Positions 43,773-55,300 of a stretch of DNA of 64,000 nt are shown here, one piece after another. The notes under the pieces are model-generated. The model searched no databases. It saw only the letters and a program-made list of their open reading frames with translations, and had not been told where the DNA came from. Numbering within the stretch: position 1 is the stretch's first letter; each line of letters begins with the position of its first letter. Source of the stretch: an uncultured Aquimarina sp. (GTDB taxonomy: Bacteria > Bacteroidota > Bacteroidia > Flavobacteriales > Flavobacteriaceae); contig CANMKK010000002.1 of NCBI GenBank assembly GCA_947498455.1, positions 219,529 through 283,528 on the forward strand. Direction: 5' to 3'. The position numbers were made by a program, and so were the translations under genes.

Positions 43773-46700
43773 ATGATATTAAGTAAAATGGTAGGAAACA
43801 TACATCATTTTTATCGCATCACTTTGTTGGGGTTGCTATTGGTAATAACAATGTTATATCCTGTAGAATATAGTTGGGCACAGGTTTCTCCGTCAGAAAG
43901 GCAGGCATTAATTGATTTGTATAATGCTACAGATGGTGATAATTGGAGGAATACCACATCAGGAAATAAGCCCTGGGATGTAGGAAATTCTAGTCCTGTA
44001 GGACCTCCCGGTCAAGGAAATCCAGATTCAGGAAATCCAAATGGCCCTCCGGGTTCAGGCGGTCCGGGTCCGACAGGTTCTCCAGATTCAGGAAATCCAA
44101 ATGGCCCTCCGGGTTCAGGTGGTTCAGGTCCAACGGGTCCTTCAAACTCAGGAAATCCAAACGGCCCTCCGGGAGGAGGTACTCCAATACCTGTAAGTGA
44201 ATGGTCTGGGGTGACAGTAGAAAATGGAAAAGTTGTAGAGATTGATCTTACGCTCAATGGACTACGAGGAGTAATACCTTCCTCAATTCGAAACCTTAGG
44301 CATCTAAGGAAGCTAGTGCTTAGTATTAATGAGATTTCAGGAGTTATACCAGCAGATTTACAATATTTACAATCTTTGGAAGTCTTGAATCTAAGTCATA
44401 ATAATTTTGAAGGTAGTATATCTGGTTTCATAGGGAATTTATCGAACCTTTTAGAATTAAGTGTTGAAGGAAATACCAAAATGTCAGGTACATTACCTAT
44501 TGAAATAGGAAACTTAAAAAGCTTACGAAGTTTAAAAATACAAGGTGCTATTGAAGGAACGATACCAAGTATAATAGGTGACCTTACGAGTTTAAAGTTA
44601 TTATATATTTCGGGAGAGCGTGTTAGCGGAAGCATCCCTGTAGAAATTGTAAATCTAGTACATCTGGAAGATGTCTATATAAGTAAGACGCGTATATCAG
44701 GAAGTATTCCTGAGTTTATAGGGAATCTAAATGCTTTAAAGAGATTATCTCTTCAGGATAATCAATTATCAGGAACAATACCCGATGCGGTAAGTAATCT
44801 AGAGAACTTAGAAAGCATAAATCTTTCAGGAAATCAATTGACAGGAAATATCCCTATGAATATTGGGAATCTAAAGAAGTTGAATACATTGTACTTAGAG
44901 GAGAATCAATTCTCTGGAGTAGTACCGACATCTTTATATGATGCAGTATCCTTAAAGTTTTTAAATCTTTCTGAAAATCAATTTTCAGGGAGTATTTCGG
45001 ATCAGATAGGCAATATGTCAAATCTAAAATCCATTCATATTGAGAACAACCAGTTTTCTGGTAAAATACCTTCTGTAATAAGCACATTACAGGATATGAT
45101 AAGTTTTAAGTTTGCAAACAATCAATTTGTATTTGCCGATTTTGAAACTGAATTTTCGACATATCGAAGCAAGTTAGGCACTAGTTTTACATATAGCCCT
45201 CAGGCAAGAATAGATCAGGAAGAAACCATTACCGTTGTAGCAGGGAGTGGTATAGTGTTAACAGGTCAATATACCACCAGTAGAAATGATACGGTACAGT
45301 GGTTTAAGGATGGAGTTGCCATTCCTAATGTTTCTGGAAAATTATCATTACAGAATATTACTTCAGCGGATGCAGGTGTCTATTATTTTAGAATAACCAA
45401 TAGTATAGTCCAGAATTCAGGTATAGAACGTAATCGGATTATTCTTGTCGTAGAAGAAGACAGCTGTGGTGTGTCAGAAATAGAAAAACTAGCGTTATGG
45501 GATCTGTATCAGTCGACTGCAGGTGCAGAGTGGGATAATACACAGGACAATAATCAACCGTGGAGCTTGGATATACCAATATGTCAGTGGTATGGTGTGA
45601 CCATAACAGGCGATCACGTAACCGCAGTAAATTTAAAGACCAATAATTTAGAAGGTACGTTACCAGATAGTTTAATCAATCTACCATACCTAAACCTACT
45701 AGATTTGGGAGATAATGGTCTATCAGGAACCATTACTCCATCCCTAGGTTCTTTATTGGCATTAACCTCTTTATTGCTGGATAACAATGAGTTTATAGGA
45801 AATATCCCTCCAGCACTAGGTAGTTTATCTAATCTAGAAGTATTGGATTTGGGAAATAACAATCTGATAGGTGGTGTTCCCATTGCAATTTGTAACCTAC
45901 GAAAACTTCAGATCCTGGATCTGTCACATAACCAGTTATCAGAAACCTTGGTAAGTCAGCTAGGGTTATTGACACAATTGCGCAGACTAGACCTTAGTCA
46001 TAACCAATTCGAGGGATCAATACCTTCTAGGATCGCACATTTGTATAACTTAGAATACCTAGCCATCAATGACAATAAAATGTCAGGAAGCATACCAGTA
46101 TCAATACACGGAAACTCAAAACTTCTGGAATTTTATTTTCAGTATAACTACTTTATCTTTTCGGATTTCGAGCAGCGTCATCCAGATTATAAAGAATTGC
46201 TTACCATTGGGTATACCTATGCAGATCAAGGAAAAACGGATGCCATAGAAACCAAAAATGCTACCGTAGGACATCCGATAGAATTCTCTACGGTGTTATC
46301 TAGTGACTATAATGAATACCAATGGTATAAGGACAATGAATTAATACCAGATACCACAAGCAAGGTGTTACGAATAGAAAGCGTAAACTTGGAAGATGCT
46401 GGTACATATTATCTGCTGACCACCAATAGTGTAGTAGAAGGATTGACACTAGAACGTCATCCGATTACGTTAGAAGTAAAGGAAACCTGTAATGTACCAG
46501 TTACAGAGCGAGAAGCATTGATTGCAATCTATCAGGCAACAGCAGGAGTAAACTGGAACAACACACTGACAGGAGATCAGATATGGACAATTGAAGACCC
46601 AGAAGCTACTATTTGTGACTGGCATGGAGTCATCGTAGAAAATGATAGGGTAGTAGGATTGCATTTGGCAGCCAATAACCTGACGGGTACCTTACCAGAC

Positions 46701-49700
46701 GTATTTGCTTCGCTTCCTCAATTAAAAACATTACAATTAGATCATAATACCTTAGGAGGACTACTACCTCCTTCATTAACGATAGTATCAGAACTTGCCA
46801 GCCTTACTCTGGATCATAACAGGTATCTGTTTTCGGGATTAGAAGAAGACCTTGCCAAACATCAATCAAAATTAGGAACAGGAGTAACATATATCCCACA
46901 GGCAGCGGTAGCATCTCCGGAAACCAGAGTAATAGCAGCAACAGATCGACTAACTGTATCTACGACTGTATTTACCAGTAATGATAATAACTATCAGTGG
47001 TATAAAGACGGAGTACTAATCGCAGGGGCAACCGCACCAGAGTATTCCATCCCGGAAACAGCAGAGACAGATAGTGGATCCTATCACATGGAAACTATTA
47101 ATAGTAAGGTACCTGGATTGACCATCCTACGACATGCGATAGAAGTAGAAGTAAAACCGGGAGGAGATTGCTTGATATCTAATGCAGAGAAGCAGGCATT
47201 AATAGATCTGTATACTAGTACAGATGGGGAGAACTGGACGAACAATACCAATTGGTTAACGGATACCCCAATTTGCCAATGGCATGGAGTGACTGTAGTA
47301 GATGGAAAATTAACAGAGTTGGTTCTGTCTAATAATAACCTACAAGGAACTATTCCAGAATCCATTGGGGATTTAAAAAATGTAGAAGTTATTCGATTGA
47401 ATCACAACGGTTTAATAGAAGTAATTCCATCAACTATTGGGAGTTTAGGGGTGTTAAAAACCCTATGGTTACACGGTAATCAGCTTTCTGGTACGATTCC
47501 TACCGCGATAGGAAACATAAAATCTCTAGAAAACTTAACGATCTCTAATAATCGACTTTCTGGCCAAATACCAGCAGCTTTTGGAAAATTAACCAACTTA
47601 GAAACACTTTGGTTACAAGGAAACAGGTTATCAGGTACCATTCCGGATGAATTAGGAAATCTTAGTTCTTTAATAGGAATAATTTTAAGTAGTAATCAGC
47701 TTACAGGTACCATTCCGCAATCGTTTAGTAAACTACAGGCTTTGCAAAGCTTATGGATATCAGGAAATAAGTTGTCTGGCGAAATACCAGCGTTTCTGGG
47801 TGACCTTCCTAATCTTAAGCAATTATTACTCAATCACAACCAATTTACAGGTTCCATTCCATCTTCATTAGGGAAGTTAACCAAGATAAGTACGTTAAGC
47901 TTGGCAAATAATAAGTTGACCGGAGAAATACCTTCTAGTTTTGCAGAGTTATCTACATTAACTCAGTTATTTCTGAATAATAATCAACTATCAGGAAAAA
48001 TTCCGAATATACTAAATAACAATCCAGAATTAGTAATAATTACAATCCAGAATAACAATTTTATATTCTCCGATTTCGAAGCAGATTTTTATGACTATCA
48101 AGCAACACTGGAAGAACTATTTAAATATACTCCTCAGGCTAAAGTAGATCAGATAGAAACCAAAAAAGTAGTTACTGGCAAGGAGGTAACCCTAACAACA
48201 AGCCTTAGAAGCCAAAATATTCAATACCAATGGTATAAAGATAACGAACCGATTTCGGGAGCAACACAAAGAGAATATGTAATCGGATCTGCTGCCGTTT
48301 CTGATGCAGCTACCTATTACGTAGAAGCAATCAATACAGTAGTAACAGACTTAACCTTGCAACGTCACCCTATAAAATTGGAAATCATACAACCAGAAAA
48401 CTGTGAGATCTCTGATGAAGAGCGATTAGCCTTAATTGATTTTTACTTATCTACTGGCGGAGCTAACTGGACGAATACAGTCGCAGAAAATCAGGTATGG
48501 GATATTGATAACCCGGCATCATCAGTATGTGACTGGTATGGAGTAACCCTTAGTGAAGATGCAAAAGTGATAGGATTAGAGCTTCCGGATAACAATATTC
48601 GTGGAGTGATTCCTGAGGCATTGCAAAAACTATCGAATCTGCAGCATCTGGATTTGTCAAAAAACAAGCTGGTAGGAGCCATCCCCGGATGGTTAGGATA
48701 TATCAATACTCTGGAAATTATAAACCTCAGAGAGAATATACTCACAGGAGCTATTCCATCAGAGATTGGGGATCTCAGTAAGCTAAAGATCATGGATTTA
48801 GGAGTAAATCGCTTGTGTTGTAAGATACCAGAGAGTATCGGTAACCTTATAAACATGGAATATTTTGATGTAAGTGAAAACAAGTTAGAAGGAACATTAC
48901 CCAATAGCTTGTGGACTATAGCGCCATTACATACTATTAAAGTACAGCAGAATACATTGCACGGTACAATATCAGATCAGATTCTTGATTTACAGAGGTT
49001 AAAAATATTTTGGGTAGCCCATAATAGATTCTCAGGAGTGATTCCACAAAGCATTGTACAAGTATCGAATTTATATAGTATCCATTTAAACAACAATGCA
49101 TTTAGTGGAGATGTACCACAGTTGATTCCGAATATGCAAGTAGCAGCCACAGATATCCAGATACAACATAATTATTTTGTATTTAGTGATTTCGAACCAG
49201 AGCACCCTGATTATAAAAAATATATAGATACCTATGTATATAGTCCACAGGCGATGGTAGATCGAACGGAGTATATCACGGTAGCATTAGGTGGAGATGC
49301 AATCTTGTTTACAGAAGCATTAACCAGTCCTAATAATATCTATCGCTGGTATAAAGATGGTGAATTTCTAGAGGAAACTACTCTAAGAGAAATCAATATC
49401 ACAGAAATTACAGAAGCAGATTTAGGCAGTTATTACTTTTTGTCAACCAATAGTACGATAGAAGGGTTAACCTTAGAGCGACACAGAATTCACTTGCGAT
49501 TACCAGGAACCGATCCTGATAACCCAGATACAGCGATACAATCATTCTGTATATCACAAGAAGAAGAACTGACGATAGCAGCTCTTAGTTCTCCGATATC
49601 TGGTGTCAGTAACGTAAACTGGTATAGAGATGTAACTGGAGGAGAAGCGCTATCATCTGGTGTGCATTTAGAATCAGAAACGACAACCTATTGGGCAGAA

Positions 49701-51593
49701 GCCAATCCAGGAGATACCAGAGTGCCATTACGAGTAATTATCAATGCTGGAGCACCAGGAATAGAAGAAGAGAGCTTTCAGCAATTTACCATAGTGCAGC
49801 AAGCTACGGTAGCTGATTTACAGATTACGGGAGCCAATATCATCTGGTATAGCAAACCCATTGGAGGAACGGCTTATGCTATTACAGATACATTAGAAGA
49901 TGAAAAAATATATTATGCACAATCCGGAGAGAATAGCTGTAGATTTGGTGTAGGTGTAAGCATAGGAGTGTTTGATGCTGATGGAGACGAATGGCAATCT
50001 TTCTGTGCTACACAGCAGGCTACCATTGCAGATTTAGAGGTAGAAATTACCCATCCGGAAAATACACTGATATGGTATAAGAGCGCACAAGGAACTGATA
50101 TGTATCAGGGAACAGAACCACTCGATAATAATACTATATACTATATAGCTCAGCGAGATAATCTAGGAAATGAAAGTACACCACGTAAAGGGATTATTGC
50201 CGAGATTGTAAACATCCCACCACCACAGGTAACTACAAACCGACAAGTGTTTTATAGCAATGATCAAGTTACCATATCAGAATTGTTTGTGGTAGGTCAG
50301 CATGTAGTATGGTATGACGATCCGTTTGAAGGAACCGCCTATGGGCCGAATGACGTATTAATCAATGGAGAAACGTACTATGCCGGAGAATCTTCTGGGG
50401 ATTGTGATCAGGGAGAAGAAAACTGTTGTCGTAGTCTGGACAGAACCGAGGTAACTGTAGAGATTAGAGAAGACCCTAAACCGACACTAGTAGGCTGCGA
50501 ACTGTTCAAGCCACAGCCGGGAGAACGATACGTAATCAGCGGATGGGTACGTGAAGATGGGGTGAAAACTATAAACCCACAAACACAAGCATTTAGCAAT
50601 AACGAAGCGAGTAGATTATTTGTGGATTTGTTAAACCACCTTAAGGACAAACTACTTTCTACAGATCCATTAAAAAGAAACTTACCACCAGTGTATGTGC
50701 CAGATCCAGAAAGCCGAAAATATGACGCCTTGATTCCGTTTGTAAGAAAGTTCTCTGATGACCAGAAAAACCTTACGATTTATAACTTCAAACCAGAAAA
50801 GGAACGCACCAGTAATAGTAATAGAGGACCAGAACTTACTGTAGGCTTTTCCTTTAAACTAGACCCTGCGAGTGATGCACCGGAGTTTGTTTATAAAACA
50901 CCGAATGTTAGGGAAAATGGAGTATTGAAAAACTATAAGTATCCGTTATTAAATCAATCTACTATGGAACTAACGTTCCAGGATGTAACCATTAATGGGT
51001 TTTCTATGCGTGTAACATCTTCCTTTAGTGTTCAGGGAGGATCGTATTCTTATAGAGCTGATAACATAGGAGATGTAAGCTTTTCTCCACCTTTACTATT
51101 TTCTTATGAGAGGTTTGAGCAAATCCCGGATCCGGATTATGAAGCATTAACATATGTAAACTCATTGCTTAAGCTTACCTATAGAGACCAAAGTCACACT
51201 GTTATTCCGATGCAGGATAGTGACGTAGAGTTCCGCCCAGAAGGGCCGGTGATTGATGGGTGGCAGCAAGTACTGGCAGATTTTACAATACCTAATGAGG
51301 CAACTCATATGACCCTTTCACTGGAGAGTCGTATCGCAGAAGCAGCAGCTTCTAATCTTAATGTATACTTTGATGATATCAGGATACACCCGTTTAGCGG
51401 GAGTATGAAAACCTTTGTCTATGATCCAGTAACCCAAAGACTCAAGGCAGAGTTAGACGAAAATAATTATGCCACCTATTATGAGTACGATCAGGAAGGT
51501 GGATTGATACGAGTGAAAAAAGAGACCGAAAGAGGAGTATTCACTATACAGGAAACAAGATCAGGAAATTCAAAAAATAATTCAGGGAAATAA
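43773..51593 (+). CDS. Giant LRR/Ig-like surface protein with collagen-like insert
   Basis: The 2606-aa protein has five modules, starting near residues 46, 563, 904, 1132 and 1543. Each has a cap like EKQALIDLYTSTDGENW-type plus C-x-W-x-G-V. Plant-type leucine-rich repeats follow (LxxLxLxxNxLSGxIP, e.g. LQDNQLSGTIPDAVSNLENL). Each module ends in an Ig-like stretch with QWYKDG-x-n-DAGTYY. The first cap is broken by a Gly-Pro repeat (about residues 73-136). From about 1923 further beta domains follow, and the end (about 2549-2606) contains RHS-like YDPVTQRLKAELDENNYATYYEYD. It is an extended adhesin or scaffold; the stop codon shares a base with the next start. Confidence 0.75.
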   Translation: MILSKMVGNIHHFYRITLLGLLLVITMLYPVEYSWAQVSPSERQALIDLYNATDGDNWRNTTSGNKPWDVGNSSPVGPPGQGNPDSGNPNGPPGSGGPGPTGSPDSGNPNGPPGSGGSGPTGPSNSGNPNGPPGGGTPIPVSEWSGVTVENGKVVEIDLTLNGLRGVIPSSIRNLRHLRKLVLSINEISGVIPADLQYLQSLEVLNLSHNNFEGSISGFIGNLSNLLELSVEGNTKMSGTLPIEIGNLKSLRSLKIQGAIEGTIPSIIGDLTSLKLLYISGERVSGSIPVEIVNLVHLEDVYISKTRISGSIPEFIGNLNALKRLSLQDNQLSGTIPDAVSNLENLESINLSGNQLTGNIPMNIGNLKKLNTLYLEENQFSGVVPTSLYDAVSLKFLNLSENQFSGSISDQIGNMSNLKSIHIENNQFSGKIPSVISTLQDMISFKFANNQFVFADFETEFSTYRSKLGTSFTYSPQARIDQEETITVVAGSGIVLTGQYTTSRNDTVQWFKDGVAIPNVSGKLSLQNITSADAGVYYFRITNSIVQNSGIERNRIILVVEEDSCGVSEIEKLALWDLYQSTAGAEWDNTQDNNQPWSLDIPICQWYGVTITGDHVTAVNLKTNNLEGTLPDSLINLPYLNLLDLGDNGLSGTITPSLGSLLALTSLLLDNNEFIGNIPPALGSLSNLEVLDLGNNNLIGGVPIAICNLRKLQILDLSHNQLSETLVSQLGLLTQLRRLDLSHNQFEGSIPSRIAHLYNLEYLAINDNKMSGSIPVSIHGNSKLLEFYFQYNYFIFSDFEQRHPDYKELLTIGYTYADQGKTDAIETKNATVGHPIEFSTVLSSDYNEYQWYKDNELIPDTTSKVLRIESVNLEDAGTYYLLTTNSVVEGLTLERHPITLEVKETCNVPVTEREALIAIYQATAGVNWNNTLTGDQIWTIEDPEATICDWHGVIVENDRVVGLHLAANNLTGTLPDVFASLPQLKTLQLDHNTLGGLLPPSLTIVSELASLTLDHNRYLFSGLEEDLAKHQSKLGTGVTYIPQAAVASPETRVIAATDRLTVSTTVFTSNDNNYQWYKDGVLIAGATAPEYSIPETAETDSGSYHMETINSKVPGLTILRHAIEVEVKPGGDCLISNAEKQALIDLYTSTDGENWTNNTNWLTDTPICQWHGVTVVDGKLTELVLSNNNLQGTIPESIGDLKNVEVIRLNHNGLIEVIPSTIGSLGVLKTLWLHGNQLSGTIPTAIGNIKSLENLTISNNRLSGQIPAAFGKLTNLETLWLQGNRLSGTIPDELGNLSSLIGIILSSNQLTGTIPQSFSKLQALQSLWISGNKLSGEIPAFLGDLPNLKQLLLNHNQFTGSIPSSLGKLTKISTLSLANNKLTGEIPSSFAELSTLTQLFLNNNQLSGKIPNILNNNPELVIITIQNNNFIFSDFEADFYDYQATLEELFKYTPQAKVDQIETKKVVTGKEVTLTTSLRSQNIQYQWYKDNEPISGATQREYVIGSAAVSDAATYYVEAINTVVTDLTLQRHPIKLEIIQPENCEISDEERLALIDFYLSTGGANWTNTVAENQVWDIDNPASSVCDWYGVTLSEDAKVIGLELPDNNIRGVIPEALQKLSNLQHLDLSKNKLVGAIPGWLGYINTLEIINLRENILTGAIPSEIGDLSKLKIMDLGVNRLCCKIPESIGNLINMEYFDVSENKLEGTLPNSLWTIAPLHTIKVQQNTLHGTISDQILDLQRLKIFWVAHNRFSGVIPQSIVQVSNLYSIHLNNNAFSGDVPQLIPNMQVAATDIQIQHNYFVFSDFEPEHPDYKKYIDTYVYSPQAMVDRTEYITVALGGDAILFTEALTSPNNIYRWYKDGEFLEETTLREINITEITEADLGSYYFLSTNSTIEGLTLERHRIHLRLPGTDPDNPDTAIQSFCISQEEELTIAALSSPISGVSNVNWYRDVTGGEALSSGVHLESETTTYWAEANPGDTRVPLRVIINAGAPGIEEESFQQFTIVQQATVADLQITGANIIWYSKPIGGTAYAITDTLEDEKIYYAQSGENSCRFGVGVSIGVFDADGDEWQSFCATQQATIADLEVEITHPENTLIWYKSAQGTDMYQGTEPLDNNTIYYIAQRDNLGNESTPRKGIIAEIVNIPPPQVTTNRQVFYSNDQVTISELFVVGQHVVWYDDPFEGTAYGPNDVLINGETYYAGESSGDCDQGEENCCRSLDRTEVTVEIREDPKPTLVGCELFKPQPGERYVISGWVREDGVKTINPQTQAFSNNEASRLFVDLLNHLKDKLLSTDPLKRNLPPVYVPDPESRKYDALIPFVRKFSDDQKNLTIYNFKPEKERTSNSNRGPELTVGFSFKLDPASDAPEFVYKTPNVRENGVLKNYKYPLLNQSTMELTFQDVTINGFSMRVTSSFSVQGGSYSYRADNIGDVSFSPPLLFSYERFEQIPDPDYEALTYVNSLLKLTYRDQSHTVIPMQDSDVEFRPEGPVIDGWQQVLADFTIPNEATHMTLSLESRIAEAAASNLNVYFDDIRIHPFSGSMKTFVYDPVTQRLKAELDENNYATYYEYDQEGGLIRVKKETERGVFTIQETRSGNSKNNSGK
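44022..44180. repeat. Three-copy 60-bp Gly/Pro-coding repeat
   Basis: Nearly three units of 60 bases encoding SGNPNGPPGSGG-type segments, separated by exactly 60 bp and differing at a few bases. It is in frame (20 residues per unit) and could expand or contract, changing length of the LRR cap region. Confidence 0.85.
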
Positions 51594-52303
51594 TGATACA
51601 AAAAGGAATCATAGCCGCCTTGGTATACATGCTATGGGTTGGAGGACAGCTATATAGTCAGCCTAAGGCAGAGGAACTATTACAACAAATTGTAAAAGCA
51701 TATAAAGAAACCCCTTCCTATGAAATAGGAGTAACGTATACGATGCTTAGGGGATTAACAGGAAATAATAGTACAGAAACCTATACAGGGGAATTGATAA
51801 AGCAAGAAAACATCAACAGGTTTACTGCAATGAACTCCGAGATGATCCAGACACCGGGAGTCAAAATAGTAGTAGATCATTCCCATAAACAGATCCGATA
51901 TACATACAAGCAAGGACCTTCTCTAGAAGGTTCTCCTGTAGACATCAGCAGTTTTATGACCTATTTTGAGGTAGCAGATATACGCGAAGAAAATAATCAA
52001 TGGGTCTGCGAACTGATTCGTAATAAGAAAGAGGTACAGTTGCCGTATGCTAAGGTGGTATTGTATATAGATAAAAATACACAGTTTCTGAACAAGCAAG
52101 AATTGGTGTTTGCCACCTTATTGCCCTTTAAAGAAGGCAATGGTTCCAAGATGGATTACGGACGATTGATGATTGAATTACATCATAAGAAAGATTCAGG
52201 AGTGAAAGCACTACAACTATCTGATTATGTGATACCGCATAATGACAAACTCGAAACAGTAGAAAAATATCAGGACTATAGCTTAATAGAACAGCCCAAC
52301 TAA
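51593..52303 (+). CDS. LolA-like/unknown secreted protein in the RHS operon
   Basis: The 236-aa protein has a signal peptide (MIQKGIIAALVYMLWVGGQLYSQ). The beta-sandwich pattern of lipoprotein-carrier LolA-like proteins follows: AEELLQQIVKAYKETPSYEIGVTYTM, GVKIVVDHSHKQIRYTYKQ, KVVLYIDKNTQFLNKQEL. The ATG overlaps the previous stop by one base and the RHS gene starts ten bases after its stop, so it is tightly coupled to both. It may chaperone one of its giant neighbours. Identity is a fold-level guess. Confidence 0.5.
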   Translation: MIQKGIIAALVYMLWVGGQLYSQPKAEELLQQIVKAYKETPSYEIGVTYTMLRGLTGNNSTETYTGELIKQENINRFTAMNSEMIQTPGVKIVVDHSHKQIRYTYKQGPSLEGSPVDISSFMTYFEVADIREENNQWVCELIRNKKEVQLPYAKVVLYIDKNTQFLNKQELVFATLLPFKEGNGSKMDYGRLMIELHHKKDSGVKALQLSDYVIPHNDKLETVEKYQDYSLIEQPN

Positions 52304-52312
52304 AAAAGAGAT

Positions 52313-55300
52313 ATGATGAACAGTATTATTAGGGAAATTATAGTATTCACTTTATTGATCGCCGGTGTACTTATAGGATATGGGCAAAATAAAGTAGTAT
52401 ATGATGCTTCAGAAGTAAGTAATGCCATTAGTTCGGGAACCGTATTGGAGTACTCGGATCCGAATGCATCGGTACCAGGTACGATTACACAATCTTCTAC
52501 ACAACTATCGTTGCAAGTAGCCTCAGATCAACCTCCGTATCATTGGTATAAATATACTTTGCAATTAGAAGTAACTCCAAGATCTGAATCTGGAACTTAT
52601 GAAGTAGCAGACGCCTACGAAATCTCGTTATCAATAGAGAATAATACCCAGCAGGGAGCTGGAAAAGGAATCGATATAGCCAGAAATATACTCAATGATA
52701 TTTCGGGGGCACAGGTAGTAATCAAAGAAGGAACTTATAAAAACCTTTCGATACCGGCAACTGAGACCAATGGGTATATTCCAGAAAATATTTCGTTTTC
52801 TATAGAGTACGTGGACATAAAGTATAGAGAATTGTCAGCTACTGTACCCACCATTTCGCACCTAGGGCCTGTAAATAATGAATTACCACTTACCTGGACA
52901 ACGGTAAAAGGTTCGGAAAGTTACCAATTGGAATGGACTTGGGTTGATAATTATGGGAGGGATGTAGCTACTCCAAGAGTAGCAAACTCTATATTGTTTA
53001 CTGAAAATGATTTTAAAAATAACAGTACCCGCATAGAAACTACCGAAAACGGTTATCATATTCCTCTTGTGTATGCACAAGGATATATTATTTATAGGGT
53101 AAGAGCAGTCGGTAGGGATATATCCGGGCAAGGTAACCGCTATCGCTACGGAAAATGGAGCAGTGGATCAGATACGAAACATTCTGTAGCTAGTTGGGCA
53201 AATAAATACCAGATCGATCAGGATCACGAAAAGTTAAAAAACTGGCAATTTCAGGCTAGTTACGCTGAAGAAGGAAAGAAAAAAGAGGTAGTCAGTTATT
53301 TTGATGGATCACTTCGTAATCGACAGACAGTAACCAGGATCAATAGTGATGAACATGCGATTGTGGGAGAAGTTATCTATGATGCTCAGGGACGTCCTGC
53401 GGTAGAGATACTTCCAGTACCAACTGCCGAAAACCGTATCAGATATTACCCTGATTTTAATAGAGATAATAAAGCAGACAATCAAGATGGAGATAATATA
53501 TATGACTATCATGATTTTGATCTGGATCATCAGAATGAATTAGATAAGGAAACCATCGAAAAGCAGATGAATACGGTATACGGTGCCAGTAAATATTATT
53601 CTGCTAATAATGATATCAATGATACCTTTAGGGGTAGGATACCTGATGCAGAAGGGCATCCTTTCTCGCAGATCGAATATATGCCGGATAATACAGGTAG
53701 AATTCGCAGAAAGAGTGGTGTTGGAGTTACCCATCAGTTAGGAAAAGGAAAGGAGATGGAGTACTATTACGGTACCCCGGAGCAAAAAGAGCTCAACCGT
53801 TTGTTTGGATATAGTGTGGGTAACAAACTACATTATAAAAAGAATTTGGTGATAGATCCTAATGACCAGGCAAGTGTTAGTTATATTGACCCACAGGGAA
53901 GAACGATTGCGACAGCACTGGCAGGGTATAAGCCCACAGATTTAGAGGGGCTATCGGATGAGATCAATGTCGAATTACACAAAACACTTACCGTAGATCT
54001 GTTAGGTAAATTGGGGAGTCATGAAATTGATACCGATCAAGATAACAACATACGTACGACTACTCAAAAATTTGGGGCACAACAGGATGCTTTGGAGTAT
54101 GCGGGTACTAAGGTTGCTCCCTTTGCAGAAGGGCGTGACATTAGCTATACTGTGCAAGGACCACAGGAATTGGAGTATAGTTGTAATGAAAACAATACAA
54201 TTCAGTATCCATTAGTATATGACTTAGCCATTGATGTATTGGATGTAGATGCTACTTCGTTAGTAACAAGTCCAATATTGCATACCATTGATATGCAAAA
54301 GGAAGGGGGGAGTTTTGAAATTCCCGAGTTTAGAGCAGATGTCCCGAGAGGGAGTTATATGATTACCAAAAGTTTGGTAATTAATGCGGATTCATTGGCA
54401 CAGTATGCAGCCAATTATGTAGCGCGTTTACAAGATGAAAATGACCCTTGTTATGTCAAACCAGAAGATGTATCAGACCTACCACCGCTTACATTAGAAG
54501 GGTGTTTTATTACTTGTGAAGATTGTATAGCCGCATTAGAAGAGGAGTATCCAGCAACGGCAACTCAGTTAAGTAGACAGGTATATGCAATTACTCAGGT
54601 GGCAGAATATGATGTAGCAACCAAATTACCATACCTGACCCCGGATGAAGTAACAGACGAAAAAGCACGGTTGACCACTTATTTCGAGAACCAGTGGGAT
54701 GGACTGGTTAATGCATGTAATGCTCCTTGTATAGAAGAGCAGAATGAGGAGGAGATAATTGCTAATTCCATAACCTGTAGCATTGCGAGAAATGACCTGC
54801 TTAGCGACATGAAACCATTAGGGCAGTATGGCAATAGAGGTGCAGATACCAATGGAAAAGAGGTAGAAGAAATAACCGAAACAATATTGAGTATTTTTAA
54901 TGATGACACTAAACTATATAGTGCCAAAACCACAGGAGAGGGTTACAATAGCTGGAGAAACCCTAGACATCCAGAGTATGACCCAACAGCTTCTAATACT
55001 AGTGAGCCGTATACGGATGGGCATTACTACAATACCGATGGAACCATAGCCTATATCAAGGTCAAAGAAACAATAACATCGACTGATGAAGAGGAAGAAG
55101 AATCGGATGATGAGGATGGAGAAGAAACAGAAGAAGTTGCATATACCTACGATCCTCCTTTGGTAGAAGGAACCAAAGTGATCGAAATTATCGATGAACC
55201 TAGATATGTATATGCAGAACCTCAATATCTGGCTAATCAAGCAGATTTCGTAAAAGACGGCATCTGGCAAAACCAATGGTCAGAATCCCTAATAACCTAC

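Noticed and set aside
43990..44257. Two open frames on the minus strand over the Gly/Pro repeat
   Set aside because: They are shadows of the repeat in the LRR gene and repeat its 20-residue period.
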